A stretch of DNA of 64,000 nucleotides from Dipetalonema caudispina (Eukaryota; Nematoda; Chromadorea; Rhabditida; Onchocercidae). The position numbers and the translations under genes were made by a program. The stretch spans positions 248,001-312,000 of the forward strand of contig JABVXV010000023.1 of assembly GCA_013365325.1 (NCBI GenBank). Reading direction: 5' to 3'. The notes beneath the pieces are model-generated. The model saw only the letters and a list, made by a program, of their open reading frames with translations, did not search any database and was not told the DNA's origin. Shown piece after piece: positions 42,260 through 54,800 of the stretch. Every line of letters starts with the position of its first letter. Position 1 is the first letter of the stretch.

Positions 42260-43211
42260 AATTGAAAGAAAAATTTTTTTACTTGTATGGAGAAAGCTAT
42301 TTATGGTTCGTTAATAAATTTCTCCAGAAATTTTTGTCTAACACTTGCTTCATGATTCTCGTTAGTAAACACTCACGCCTTGTAAATAAATGAACGATCG
42401 TCCAAAGAATCTTGCTTCCAAGTCTTCCTTCCTAGCAGTAATCTTAAGTGAAGCAAAGGTGAGACTGCGTGGGATAAAATTGTTCGGTAGTGTTGTAACG
42501 CTTCGATTTACACTGAACCTGAAATTGCTATGAAAGGTCATACTCTGGGATCTCGAAAGGCTGTGCCAGCACATGACGGTTTCCCTTCTCAAACGAGATT
42601 TTGGTGTTTCAACGTTTTGTATTTTCATAACGAATAAAGTGAGATAAAATGAACTTTCACGACTCTTTCTTAAAATTGAGCACGCAAGGAGGAGGAAAGT
42701 GGTATTAATTAGTATTAATTTAAGCTATGGTGATGTGTTTGATAAGTTACTTAATTCATTGTAAAAAGTAATGAAGGATCGCCTGAAAGCCTCAAATTTT
42801 ACTATGCAGTCACCGTCTCCCTCCAGTAAAACAGTATCCAGACGGATCACGTAATCTCTCAGTTTTCACAAAGTCCGACTTCTTGCTTTCTTCGAATGCT
42901 TGAAGTTTATGAAATTTGCGCGAAATTATTTTTTGAAAAAATCGCTTTCAGATTTGGGAAGTCTTCCCTTGACCTCTATTGGGTGTGTGCTGACCTCTGT
43001 TGGAATGGTTTTCCGTCATTCAGAAATCTTCTGCCCTTTCCTTATTCTAACCTTTCATGATCGACCCAATTAATATACTGTTTGACTGCCATTGTGAATC
43101 AATCATTCAAAAGCTGAATATCGAACGGACACCATGTTTCAGGTGATATCTCTCGTGATCGACGTTTTCAGGAAGCATTGTGAGACATAAAAATCATATA
43201 CTATTGCAAAA
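42260..43211 (+). other. Intergenic region downstream of RARS
   Basis: About 950 bp; the minus-strand frame at 42362-42628 has no recognisable domain. TGACCTCT occurs twice in direct orientation near 42971 and 42992, a possible nuclear-receptor half-site pair or chance. No other defined element seen. Confidence 0.35.
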
Positions 43212-44981
43212 ATGATTCCAACTCTGTTCCGGGGATTCTTCCAGTTGATTCGTTTTGCCTTTAATCTCAGTGCTCCAACAAAAGCAACACGGAACCTCGA
43301 TGGTAAATTTTTGATTGTTGAAATACGTTAGTCTGCAATTCATCGTTTATTCTTGAAATGATAAAGCTGGCATTACTTGAGAGATTAGCATTTGTGTCTC
43401 CTTCGCAACACATATTTTGTACTATTTGAGATCTTAGACTAACTTATATTTCCTTTTATATATTTATTCGTTTCACTTCTTTTTGTGTATTCATCTAATT
43501 TAACGGCATAATATTTCACATCTATATAATGACACTTTTCAAACTTACGTATTATTACTTCAATTTTACATAACAAAATACTGCCATGAGTTTTTAACCG
43601 TTTGAATTACTTCCAAATAAAGGAAAATTTTCTGATTTCATCTCTTTTGAACTTACACGGTTTTTCCTCCTTTATTTCAGAAATTTGTCAGCAGTTGGAA
43701 GTATTGCAACTTGATTTTTCCAATGCAGAGGCAGTATCCACCGCTTGCGTTTATCTAGTTGACCCACATAAATTGCCAGGATCGGCCAAGGATGCTGCTG
43801 ATAATGCTAACGGAAGAGAATCTAATGCGGATGATGGAATACCGCAGCATTGTTTTCATTATAAAAGAACAAGCGAGCAGGATCAGTCAGACGAGAACTA
43901 TCAAGTGGATGATATGAGCATTTCGTCTGATTCTGATTTTGAGGAAACTCTTCAAAATCATTTTCAATATACTCCGGGGCCTAAATCTGGTGAGAAAAGC
44001 GACAAGAATGATGACAGTTTTACTGATTTTGTCCCTTCCTTGAAGCAACAGTATGTGAACGACATAATTTCAGTGTCTGTTGCTTTTACGGAGAGTTTCA
44101 AATCTAATACAAGTTTTTCTCGGAAAGAAAATCCCAGTCTACAAAATGTTACTGAAAATATCAGCATTAGCAGTAGTAGAAGTCCGAACAGTAAACGAAG
44201 GAAGCGGCGAAAAACTAATAATCGTTTTAACGGAAGTAGTCCTGTGGAACAATTTAGCAATAGTTCGTTAATATCCAGCACTCCATTGTCCACGAAACCT
44301 GATAATGGTACGCTGTTTTTCATTCTGACTTCAAATTTTTATTTCTTTGCGTTTACTTTTTGTGTGAAGCCCTGATGTTTTACAGAAATGCCTTTTTATG
44401 TTGTATCATTTTCTGGTTCTACTGTGATTTGACCAAATATGGAGAGGTAGTTCGTATCATGGATAGCTTAGAATCATAAATCATTTTGAGAGGCTCATGT
44501 AGGAATAAATTAGATTTGTAGTTTCGCTATCACTGGGGGAATGCTTTCCTTTGAATGATTAGACGCGCCTTTTGATTATGATGGACATTAATGGATTCTA
44601 AATACTACGGTGTTCTGATTACTTGGCGGTTTGTAATGAGTATAAGATAGTTGAAAAAAGATTGAAAATGTTACTCTTTTAGAACGCCAGCGTCAAGTCG
44701 CAGTGATGAATAACGCTGTAAAGACTAAAGTGCGTCAGTCAAAACAGCGAATCGTACTGAATTTGTCTAGAGACAGTGTCGATTCAATGAATGCTGCCAG
44801 TTTCATAGATGAAACAAGAAGACGTGAAGAAGGAGCTATTGCTAAACACATTGCCCGTATTCGAACATCTAGTTCAAGGCTTAATTCGAATAAAGAAGCC
44901 TCACCATCACTCAACAATACTTCCCACTACTATAGTATGCGCACATCATTTGGTAGCAACGGTAGCACAAGCTTCATTTAA
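43212..44981 (+). CDS. Unrecognised serine/acidic-rich protein with a basic nuclear-signal-like motif
   Basis: Three in-phase exons (43212-43302, 43681-44307, 44683-44981) give 338 residues. The N-terminal 30 residues are hydrophobic/amphipathic (MIPTLFRGFFQLIRFAFNLS). A short conserved-looking helix (EICQQLEVLQLDFSNAEAVS) follows, then about 150 residues of low-complexity Ser/Asp/Glu/Asn sequence, a basic cluster KRRKRRK at about residue 213 that could be a nuclear localisation signal, and a C-terminal Arg-rich helix (RQVAVMNNAVKTKVRQSKQR; DETRRREEGAIAKHIARI). I recognise no domain. The long exon 2 frame, good splice sites and matching phases support a real gene. The exact start is uncertain, because no acceptor lies close upstream of 43212. 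Confidence 0.65.
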
Positions 44982-47900
44982 GTTATCACCCTATGTTAAG
45001 AAGTGTAAAGTTAATCTCAACTTCAATAGGTACAGGATGATGGAAATATCACTTCAAAACATATTTAAAGTATAAAAAAACAACTTAGTTTCCGATGTTT
45101 GAAACACTTTTATTGAGAATTAAATTTTACTATCTGTTTGGAGAAGTGAGTTTGTCATGGGTTTATAATAGCAAGTCTTTCTGTTTTTTGCATCCTAACC
45201 TAAGGAGTTTCCTTGTTCTCAGGATCTCGTCTTCTCTTTTTTTTAAGGTTTTTGCTATCTCTAATTTTTTATATAAATGTAGATTAATAGGATTCGTTAC
45301 GGTCGATAAGTGATGAATGAAAGTCCATTGTAATGCGCAATTTAAGTGGTTTTAGAAACTGCATAATTTAAAATACACAAAATTTCAAAAGGTAATAGTT
45401 AACATAAACGTACAATATAACAATAATTAGTAGTACTTCATTCTTTCTCTTTTTTTATGTTTTACTTCTTATGATTGATATCATCTAGCACTGCATTTAA
45501 GTATAGGAAATCTAGTTAAACACTCCGCAGAAAAGTAAACTATTCCGTAGAAAAGAGGTTCAGTTTTTGGCAGAGCAGCTTTGTAAACAAAATGTTATAA
45601 AAGGAAACGCTAAAAAAGCAAACTTGCTATTAGATTTCGTTGAATTTCGTTGAAATTACTACTTTTTATGAGAAATCGGGGAAATGCCATTTTAAACCAT
45701 GTAAAAATTTTTGATTGCTTTATGTCGTTTTGATCACCCATTTGATGTAATTACTATTATACGATATATAAAAGTTAATTCCTCCCGATGTTTTGATACA
45801 CCACCAAATGAGTTGCTAGTCAAGAAATACATCATTAACAAATTGAAATGTAAGCTGGTCCATTATCTTCCAGTTGTTTTGTGGCGTTGATGAGATTCTC
45901 AACATCAAAGTATTGTTATTGCCAACTTCTAGACATTATTCTAACGCAGTAAACTACTGATTTAAGAGCGACTAATTTAAGCTTTGTGTTATTGAATAAA
46001 AGAGTACGACAAATGCAAGTGTGATTTGAATTCCACAAAAATAACTGTACATTTACAAGCAAAATTGCCGAATGATTGATTCTGCTAAAACATTTAAACT
46101 GATTGTATATTGCTATTACTCCACAAGTTAGACTCAGGTATGAATGCTACGAATGCACTCGTGGAATAAATAAACATTGTCTACATCTGATTGATTAGCT
46201 AGAACTATTTATGAAAGTAAAGTCATTGAAATTTGTAAATTTAGAAAATGTACAGTTTTAAGCAACAATACTAAATACATTTATTATACCTTGGAAATAT
46301 GATGAAGACATGCACATCAAAATTATGTAACTTGAAAGTTTAAAAATATATATGGCATCATCTACGTAGGGGTAGTTTGGCTCTTATCATCTGTTGAGGC
46401 TATATGTCAAAGAATATATAATAGGTTATTAAGAAAGTAAGTTAAAGTAGCACAACAAAGAGGTAATTTGAAGGGTGTCTAGGTTTTGTGTAAAGAAGCA
46501 ATGTTCATTTCAAATCAGCGATCTAGTACTAATCAACTTGCCCTACATTTGATAGTTGGTCAGCTGTCAATTGGCTTTTCAATTCTTCCACCTCTTAACT
46601 GCCGTGAAAACGTCATCGAATTGGATGGATGGTTAGCACTTGTTTTGCTTTACTAACAATACTACTAGCAAAATTCAAAGCGATATCCAAGGTTTGAAGG
46701 AATTTTGTCAAAATTCCCGAATTAAAGCTCATTAAAATTTTTACTCTTTTCTTTGAATTATAACTCTATATTGCTTGATTGTTGTAGGATACAAAAATAT
46801 CTTACTCATTCCTCAATCATCTTTTTCATTTCTTTTGTTTTGTTTATGAAAAAATAAAAATTTTGCGAGCATTTCTTTTCTCCAAGTAAACTTTGACCTA
46901 CTCCCGCCCTTCTGTTCGCCCAGTTAAATGACATTATAAGGCAATCATTATTTTGAAGAAGAAAGAGAGTATTTTAATTGTTTTGTTGGCATTTTCGAAT
47001 TCACAACGTTTGAATTCAAGCATATGGTCCACTAATCAGCGTTATAATAATTGTTGTTTGTCACGTGTTGCAACATATGACAAATTGAAATTCGATATAC
47101 CTTAGATTAAAATTACTGAGAGATATTCAGTGTAATGCATTTGTATGACTGCATTCCTGTCAATCACTTAGCATCAGTCTTCGCGAAATGGCTTAAATTT
47201 AATTAATGTCGATATCTCGAATTTTCCCTTGATTTTAATAAATAATCACATGATCCTATTCCGTTCTACTTCAGTAAAGCAATATGAAAACAGAGTGGAG
47301 TTTATTATGATGAGGATGAGACGACCACGTGTACTTTAGTTGTAGAAGAAATGAAAACAAAAATATGTTTCAAATTCTGAGAAATACAATTAATAAAGGC
47401 AAAGGAAAAGAATATGCATGCTAATGAAGGAAAAAAAAGAACACTCCTTGTTTAAGGATAAATTAATTATTCCTGTCAACTAAACAATCTTTAATAATTT
47501 GTCTTTCTCAACTGCGCATTGAAGTTATTCGTTCATGTCTTTAAAATTTCAAAATTTTCTTTTCTTTTTTTAATTCCTTTCCACTTGTAAATTAGCTAAT
47601 ACTACTAGAAATATATGCAATGATTCACAGAGGAGAGATGTAAATGTAAGTTTAGTGATAGATCAAGTAAGAAATGAACAAGACAGTTTGTTAAATGATT
47701 TGTTATTTACACCATAACTAAGACTGTTTCGCTCAAATTTAACAAGCATATTTTTGGTTGGAACAAATTTCGTGTTTTGTGCTTTTTTTGATTGTCAGAA
47801 AGTCCAATGGAAAAGTTTTTAAATATTTTTCAGATCTAACTATCGACGTGCTTCTATTCCAGGATGAATCAATCATTGCTGAAAGCTTATAAATCGTTTT

Positions 47901-48889
47901 GTATCTAAGCATCCAGTCTTCAACCACGGGCAGGCTTTCTTTCAACTCTCTTCAATTTTTTGGTGCAGTCTCATATTTCGCAAATTCTTTCCATACATAA
48001 CTTTTCTTTTCATCTCTTCAAAGAAACTTGATCTTTTCAAATTTTTGTTTCTTAATTTTAAATTTGAAAATGTTATTTTCAGGATTGATGAAAGTATGAA
48101 TTAGAACTATCGAACGTTTTTGCATAGTGTATCTTCAATAAATTCAAAAGTAACGTAATCAGCCTATTACAAAATTCAAATCTTCACTCACAGATAATTA
48201 AATAAAGGTCATCAATGCCTTTTATAATGAAAGCTTGTTTTCGCACTTAGTATAAACTACTATATATATATATAAGAAAATAGTTGAATATTTTAGATTG
48301 GATACTGAAATAATTTTTGCGAGGAATTTCAGTTTTATGTCGAAAGAATTGTAAAAACTGTTTATTAAAATCTGACTGTCATCTTCAAAGTCTTCGTCAA
48401 CCGGTGCGACATTCTCCCTTTACTCCTTACTTGACAATTAGCTTATCCGTACCTTTTTAGTGCCTCCTCTTCATACTTCTCCAAGTTCTTTTAATAATTT
48501 TGAAACTTTACAAAATTTATAATGAGGATTCTTTCTTAACCAGTGGATTTAAAAATCAAACCAATCAATATTTTAATGCACTTGGAATTTCAAAAATTTT
48601 CTTCGAAAAAACCAGTTTTACTCGTTCCTAAGATACGTACTTCTTTCCTTATGGTCTTCAGATATTTTTAGAACTTTCTTTTCATATTTTCCTGATGAAA
48701 AAAAAGTTCCTTCAGTAACCTCAAAAATTTGCAAAGTTTTTTGGTTTCTGGCATCAAAGTTACAGTATCTAAAATGGTTGTCCATGAATAAATAATAGTT
48801 TGCTATTAGAAAAAATTCAAAAGATTTGAGCACTATCATATCGTAACATATAACAAGTGAAATTATTCTCCAGGTTTAACTAATTAACA
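44982..48889. other. AT-rich intergenic region, no supported gene
   Basis: About 3.9 kb between the unknown gene and the potassium channel. The frames at 45095-45313 (+), 47739-47945 (-) and 48618-48839 (-) are low-complexity and unsupported. A short TATA run lies near 48262. TTCTCCAG ends about 17 nt before the channel ATG and may be the channel's acceptor. Confidence 0.45.
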
Positions 48890-51800
48890 ATGGCGATGTT
48901 CGTGCGAACCGAATCACGACGTCAAACAGGTCATTCATCTTCGATACTAATGGATACTAGCGATGAAACGTTGATTAGCCGATATGATAACGCTTGGTCA
49001 GTCTTTAAGAACATTTTCAATATCCCTTTGTACCTAAATCCGAATATTCCAGTAATAATTCATGATGACAGCATTTAATAGTGCTACAATCATTTTGTCC
49101 ATCATTTCACCGTTAATCGTATCCCATCGTTCATTACTTCTAAGATCGTTCAGAGTTGCTAGTGTGTGACATGTTCTAGGAGTGATGAAATGTAAATGTC
49201 TTCTGCTTACATGAAATCATTCCTTTCTTACTTCAATCACTTATTCTTTAGCACATTTGTTATTCCAAAGTAAAGCACCAACATTTTTAAAGCAGACGCA
49301 TTGTTCACTCATTTATTTTTTTTTTTTTTCCACAGCAAAAAAAAGGTCTCTTTTTGATTCCAAGTGAAAATCCAGATTGAAAAATGGACTCAAAAGAGAA
49401 AATGTAACTATACTTGTTCTTTTTTCCTTCATTTACCACTGAAAATCTGAATTAAATTGCTAAAAATGTTGAATTTCCCACGTTCAACAAATCCTCTCAT
49501 CTCTTCAAGAATGTTCTATCCGGAATCTAATAACATAATAGCAAAAAAGGATGTATTTGTTGGAAAAGTACAATTGTTCAACAATGGAATTGTTATTTAT
49601 GTTCCAATTAGTTTGCTGAGATTACACAGTAATGTATCGTTACACATAAATATTCGCACATTTGCTTATATACCCATCGTTGCTTTTCATCGGGAATTCT
49701 TTTATCTTTTAGTGCACTTCTAAATTACTGAGAGAAAGTGTTATTTTTTTTCTAAAATGATTTTTTTTTTTTTCCAATGTTTACCAAATATTTGATTTTA
49801 CAGTGAATTTTCCATTTTAAGAAAATTGCCCTAAATTGATATTCAGCAAAAGTGAAACAATGTAGAATTCATTTTTATCATTCTTTTATCAATTAATATC
49901 ACAAAAGCTTGCGAGGAACTGAATTAGATAAATATAGAAATACATAATATTTACTTACATATGTACATACAATATGCACACACTATTGTCATTTCGCTTG
50001 GATTGGCGAAGAAATTGTTTTATAAGTGAATTTCATTCAAATTCTAATTGATCAAGGAGAATTAATGGATATGTTCGAATTTCAAGACAAGTTTTCCTTT
50101 CTTTTAGAATTTTTTCATTAATTCTCTCCCTTGTTGTAACTTAACAGAACAAATTAACAAAATTTTGAAGCTGACCGTTATCCACCATTATCGTTACCAT
50201 TTTTAGCATTAAAATGATGAGTTCTATATTCGACACTTCAGCTGTCATCTTTAAATTATCATTGCGATCAGCACTAACTGATGTATCCTCTTTATGCTTC
50301 CTGAAACAGATCATTTCTTGTATTTCAATCAACTGTCCTTCCTATCGCATTTTATGCTTTTAAAGATTTTACAAGTTTTTAAACTTTTATATCATCAATT
50401 TTGAAGATTTTTTCTTATGCTAGATTTTCCTAAAGTTTGTGAAATGTCTACTCCTGAAATTTCCGATATTTGGAAATTGATGATTTGAATTCTTTCATAA
50501 TTCAATTCTCGATAACTCCAGCAATTATTTTTGGAGCAAAGATAGAAATGATTTGTATCGTCTCATTTGTTTTATTCGATGATGTATGTTAAAAATTCGA
50601 ACAAATCAGCTGTGATACATTGTCCATAAACATTTTAAATATGATTGATGTTGCAGGCATCTTTCGCGCTTTTCAAATTCATCATCAGACACTCCACGAC
50701 CCTCTCAATCGTGTATATTGGATGATACTGGGAGTAATTTTGTCGAGACTGATGATCAGGTCAGTTGTCAAAGTTCATAAATTAAGTGAATATATTGATT
50801 TGGTAGTTTAAGGGCGTTATTAGTAAATATTCAAAAAGAATATGTACATTGGAACTAGAATTTGTCTCAAAATTTTGATCACTACGCTTTTCATTTGAAA
50901 AGATAAGGATATCAGTGATTGATCACTTCACACTTCCTCCTGTTATTTTCAACACCACTAGGCTGCATAAATATTGTAAGCATCTGTCCATCTGTCCAAC
51001 GCTGAAGAAGAAAGTTCATAGTCATTATTTTTGGGGTGAGGTTGTTTTTTTCAAAAGTTTAGGTTCTTCACTTATCTCAATAGAGATGGTAAACTTCATG
51101 CTATGGAAAGATTTCTTGACAGCTAGAAAAATCAGAAAAACATACAGAACTTTTCCGATGAGCAATTAATATTCATTATTTGTGGCCAAACCAAAGATAG
51201 AATTGTTTGATTAGAAAAATCTCACATTTTTGTCATAAGGCAGGGGAACAGAATTCAGTATCTCTAAAAGGAATTAATTGTAAATGGATGACAGGAAATC
51301 GAAAACTCAGAAACAATTAACAGAGATCGTATATGAAATCAGAACTCAATGTTTTCTTCCACTTCTGTAAAAGAAAAAATAATGTATTTAAGAGCATAAT
51401 TTATTGTCAGAAATGATTGGTACTTGTGATCAGGAAATCAGGAAAAATGTGCAAAGGCTTTCTGGAAGTCGCGAACTGTGAATCTGCCGCTCTTCCAGCT
51501 TCCATTAAATGAGCCACTTCTTTACGGAAATTTAATTACTTAAAATCAACTAAACAGTGCTAGCAATCTTCAACTGCTTAATCAATCTTAAAAATATTTA
51601 AAACTAATGAACTCCAACATTGTGAAATTGAGATGACGATAACTGCAATATTGAGGATGATATGTGATACTTTTGTTGACGCTTTTTTAAACTAACTTTT
51701 AAATCAGGTGTTTCAATTTTTTATCTCGATAGAGAACTAATTCAATTTCGGTTTTTTTAGATTTTAAGATTGAACTTATGTTGTTGCTTGAAATTCGAAT

Positions 51801-54800
51801 TTTTTTGGTTTGTTTAAATATTGAGAAATGGTTGGTAATGTTGAATAACCTACAACTGTTGCTATTATATGCTAGGACAGTCTTCAATAATAAATAATTT
51901 AAAAAGGAATTTATTGTGTAACTTCTATTAATTTGGTTAACTGAGTATAACTTTCCATGAATGGATGTTTGAAATTATTCTTTGCCGGATATTATGCTTC
52001 ATTTGCATTCCTCCGTCCATTCGTCTACTGATAGCGTTTTCGAATTCGCCTGAAAAGACGGCATTACTGGAAATCTGAAAAATAACCACATTGATTATCT
52101 TGTCTTGGTTTCTTGCCAATCAACTCAGATATTGATTAATTGGAAACTTTTGCACTTCAAAAAATACATTGATTGATTAGAAGTTTTTGCATCTCAGATA
52201 TTGATTAATTGAAAACTACATTTTTTGCTCCAAAAAGTTTTTACTCTAGCATTTTTATGATTCGGAAATTCAAAAATCTCAAGAAAAATTCTGGTAAAAA
52301 TTTTTATCCATTCCAAAATTTTCACTTTTGCTTTTTGACAGATTTAGAATTGTGTTGAAATTCCTTTCTTTTACCAAATATTCCGCATTGTATATTATAA
52401 TTTGAAAATAGAGAAGTTGAAGTAGAAGAAAAATGACAATTTATTGTAGATCACGATAATCTAGTTGAAAACAAATGATTTTTGTCCCAAAGATTTACTG
52501 TCATAAAATCTTTTATATAAACTTTGGCGTTTAATCATGTGTTCAAAAGTGTTGTTGGAAGTTTCTGTAAACTTTATCAAACTGTTTCACTGCTTGATCA
52601 TTTTTCATAGGATTTTAAGGATTCAAGAAACTGATTTCTTCAAATTGTAGTCCCAACAATTTATATTTATGAATTAATTGAATCATGAGATGAGCCAATT
52701 TAATATTTAATGTCGTCTGGGATAGAAATAAAAGAGATGTATGTCAATATTTCAGGTTTTCAATCGAACAGGTGAGGAGAAGATACATTTGCAAAAAGAG
52801 AAACCGAAAGACTTCCTTGGACAGGTTGTTGTTTTAAATCTCAGTGAGAATATGATGTGAGTTCTGGGATTTAAGATAGATATGAAACTTTAAAAGTTTA
52901 ACAGTCTTTGAAGGTATCGAAATTGTTGGATTTTAGAACCTTATCAAAATATTGTTTTCTTTTTTTTAGAATATTAGTTTCATATTTAATTGAAGTTGAA
53001 GAAATTTTTAAGAGATTTGTATCATTGATGATGTTTAAGAAATGATTTTGCTGTATTTCGCTATTTTTGTTCATTTTGTTGCATTTCGTAGAATTTCAAT
53101 TATATATGTGTTTTTGAATTAGGGGATTAATTGGCGGAAAGTGACTAAAATGTATTTTTTTCTGCTTTCTACATGCTACGATATTCTGTCAAAAATTTAG
53201 ATTTTCAGGCGAAATTTTATTACGACAAATATAAATTACGACACATAGCACCATTTATTTTATTGACATTATATTCATTATTGGGCGCTTTATTGTTCTG
53301 CTGGGTAGAACAAGCGCATGAACAGGAACTTATCAGGTCAAGTCTTTTTGGATGACACTGTTTTTATAACTTTTCAAATAATTACAAGTTTATTGATAGA
53401 TATGATAGCAATAGTTATAATTTTAGTGATAATTTTGAGTTTATTTAATAACAAGAAGGGATTTTTTTTTTGAGAATAAGTTGATTTTTGAGATCATTTA
53501 AGTGTTAAAAAGAATGACTTTATATACAATCATTTAAAAGGAAGTGTTAATTAGTTGTGAGTGTTAATTATTATAACACCAAATGCCAGTTTTGTGTAAG
53601 TCCGAAAATATTGAAAATTTTGAATTTTAGGAAAGAAAAAATTATACTAGATAACTTGAGGAATGATACATTTCGACAGTTGAGGCGAGTGTTTCGGAGC
53701 AGAAATTCTGACGCACATACAAATTTGGCTAACTCAAAGTAATAAATTTCATTTTACATATTCCTGATCCAACTTTATTCCTTCAATATTTCTTTATACC
53801 TTCTTCCTGAAATTCTTAAAGATTCTTATGAAGTTTAAATAATATCAGAGGATTACTTTGATATATGGAACTAAAATGGCCAAATAAAACAACTGATAGA
53901 AGAGGATATTATCATATCATAGGTCATTTCTACATCGATCTATTTAGTGATAAACAATTTTCTTTTTCTTTCAGAAAAATATTGCTGTGGTATGAAAATC
54001 AGTTAACAAAATTAAAAATGCCAGAGGGCTTAGAATGGGATATGTGGGGAGCTCTATTCTATGTTGGCACTATTTTTACCACTATCGGTTAGTCTGATTT
54101 TACTGTTCCAGTAATTATCATTTAATCTTTTAAAAACATTCAAATAAGCTTCATTATCCTTCGCTTACTTTTCCATTTCAGGTTACGGTAATATAGTACC
54201 TCGAACATCGGGTGGAAAAGCATTAAGTATTGTGTATGCAATTTTTGGTATACCTCTTGTGTTGGCTATATTAAGCCAATTTGGTAAAACGCTCACTACT
54301 TTTGTAAGCAATGTTTGGATGAGGTAATATTTTCTAAATGTTTGGTTCAATCACTTTTTTAGTTCATTAATTAAACATTTGATTGACTTTTGTACTCATT
54401 GATGTTAACCTACGAGATGACTTTTACTTTGTTTCCTTTCATTCAATTCGTTGAAATTCTTTGCCAGAATAAGAACTTTAAATGTTTTATTTACCAATCT
54501 CCGAAAAGTATAGTCAATGTCAACTGCAGAAGTAGGAACGCTGATATTTGATATTTTTATAATATTAACATCACAGTTGGAAATAAATAATATTTGATTT
54601 TAAAGTCTAGTAATTTTCTTTTTACTTTTGCTAATTAAGCAAACAAATTTGAACTTGCTCCTACAAGTTTGTTTGTTGCAAATTTATATGAATTGGAACT
54701 GAAACATTAATCACTTATGAGAGGTGAATAGCAATTAGATGAATAACAAACAACATACGATTGGAATCATTGCAAGCTATAATTTTATCATGATAAAGCA

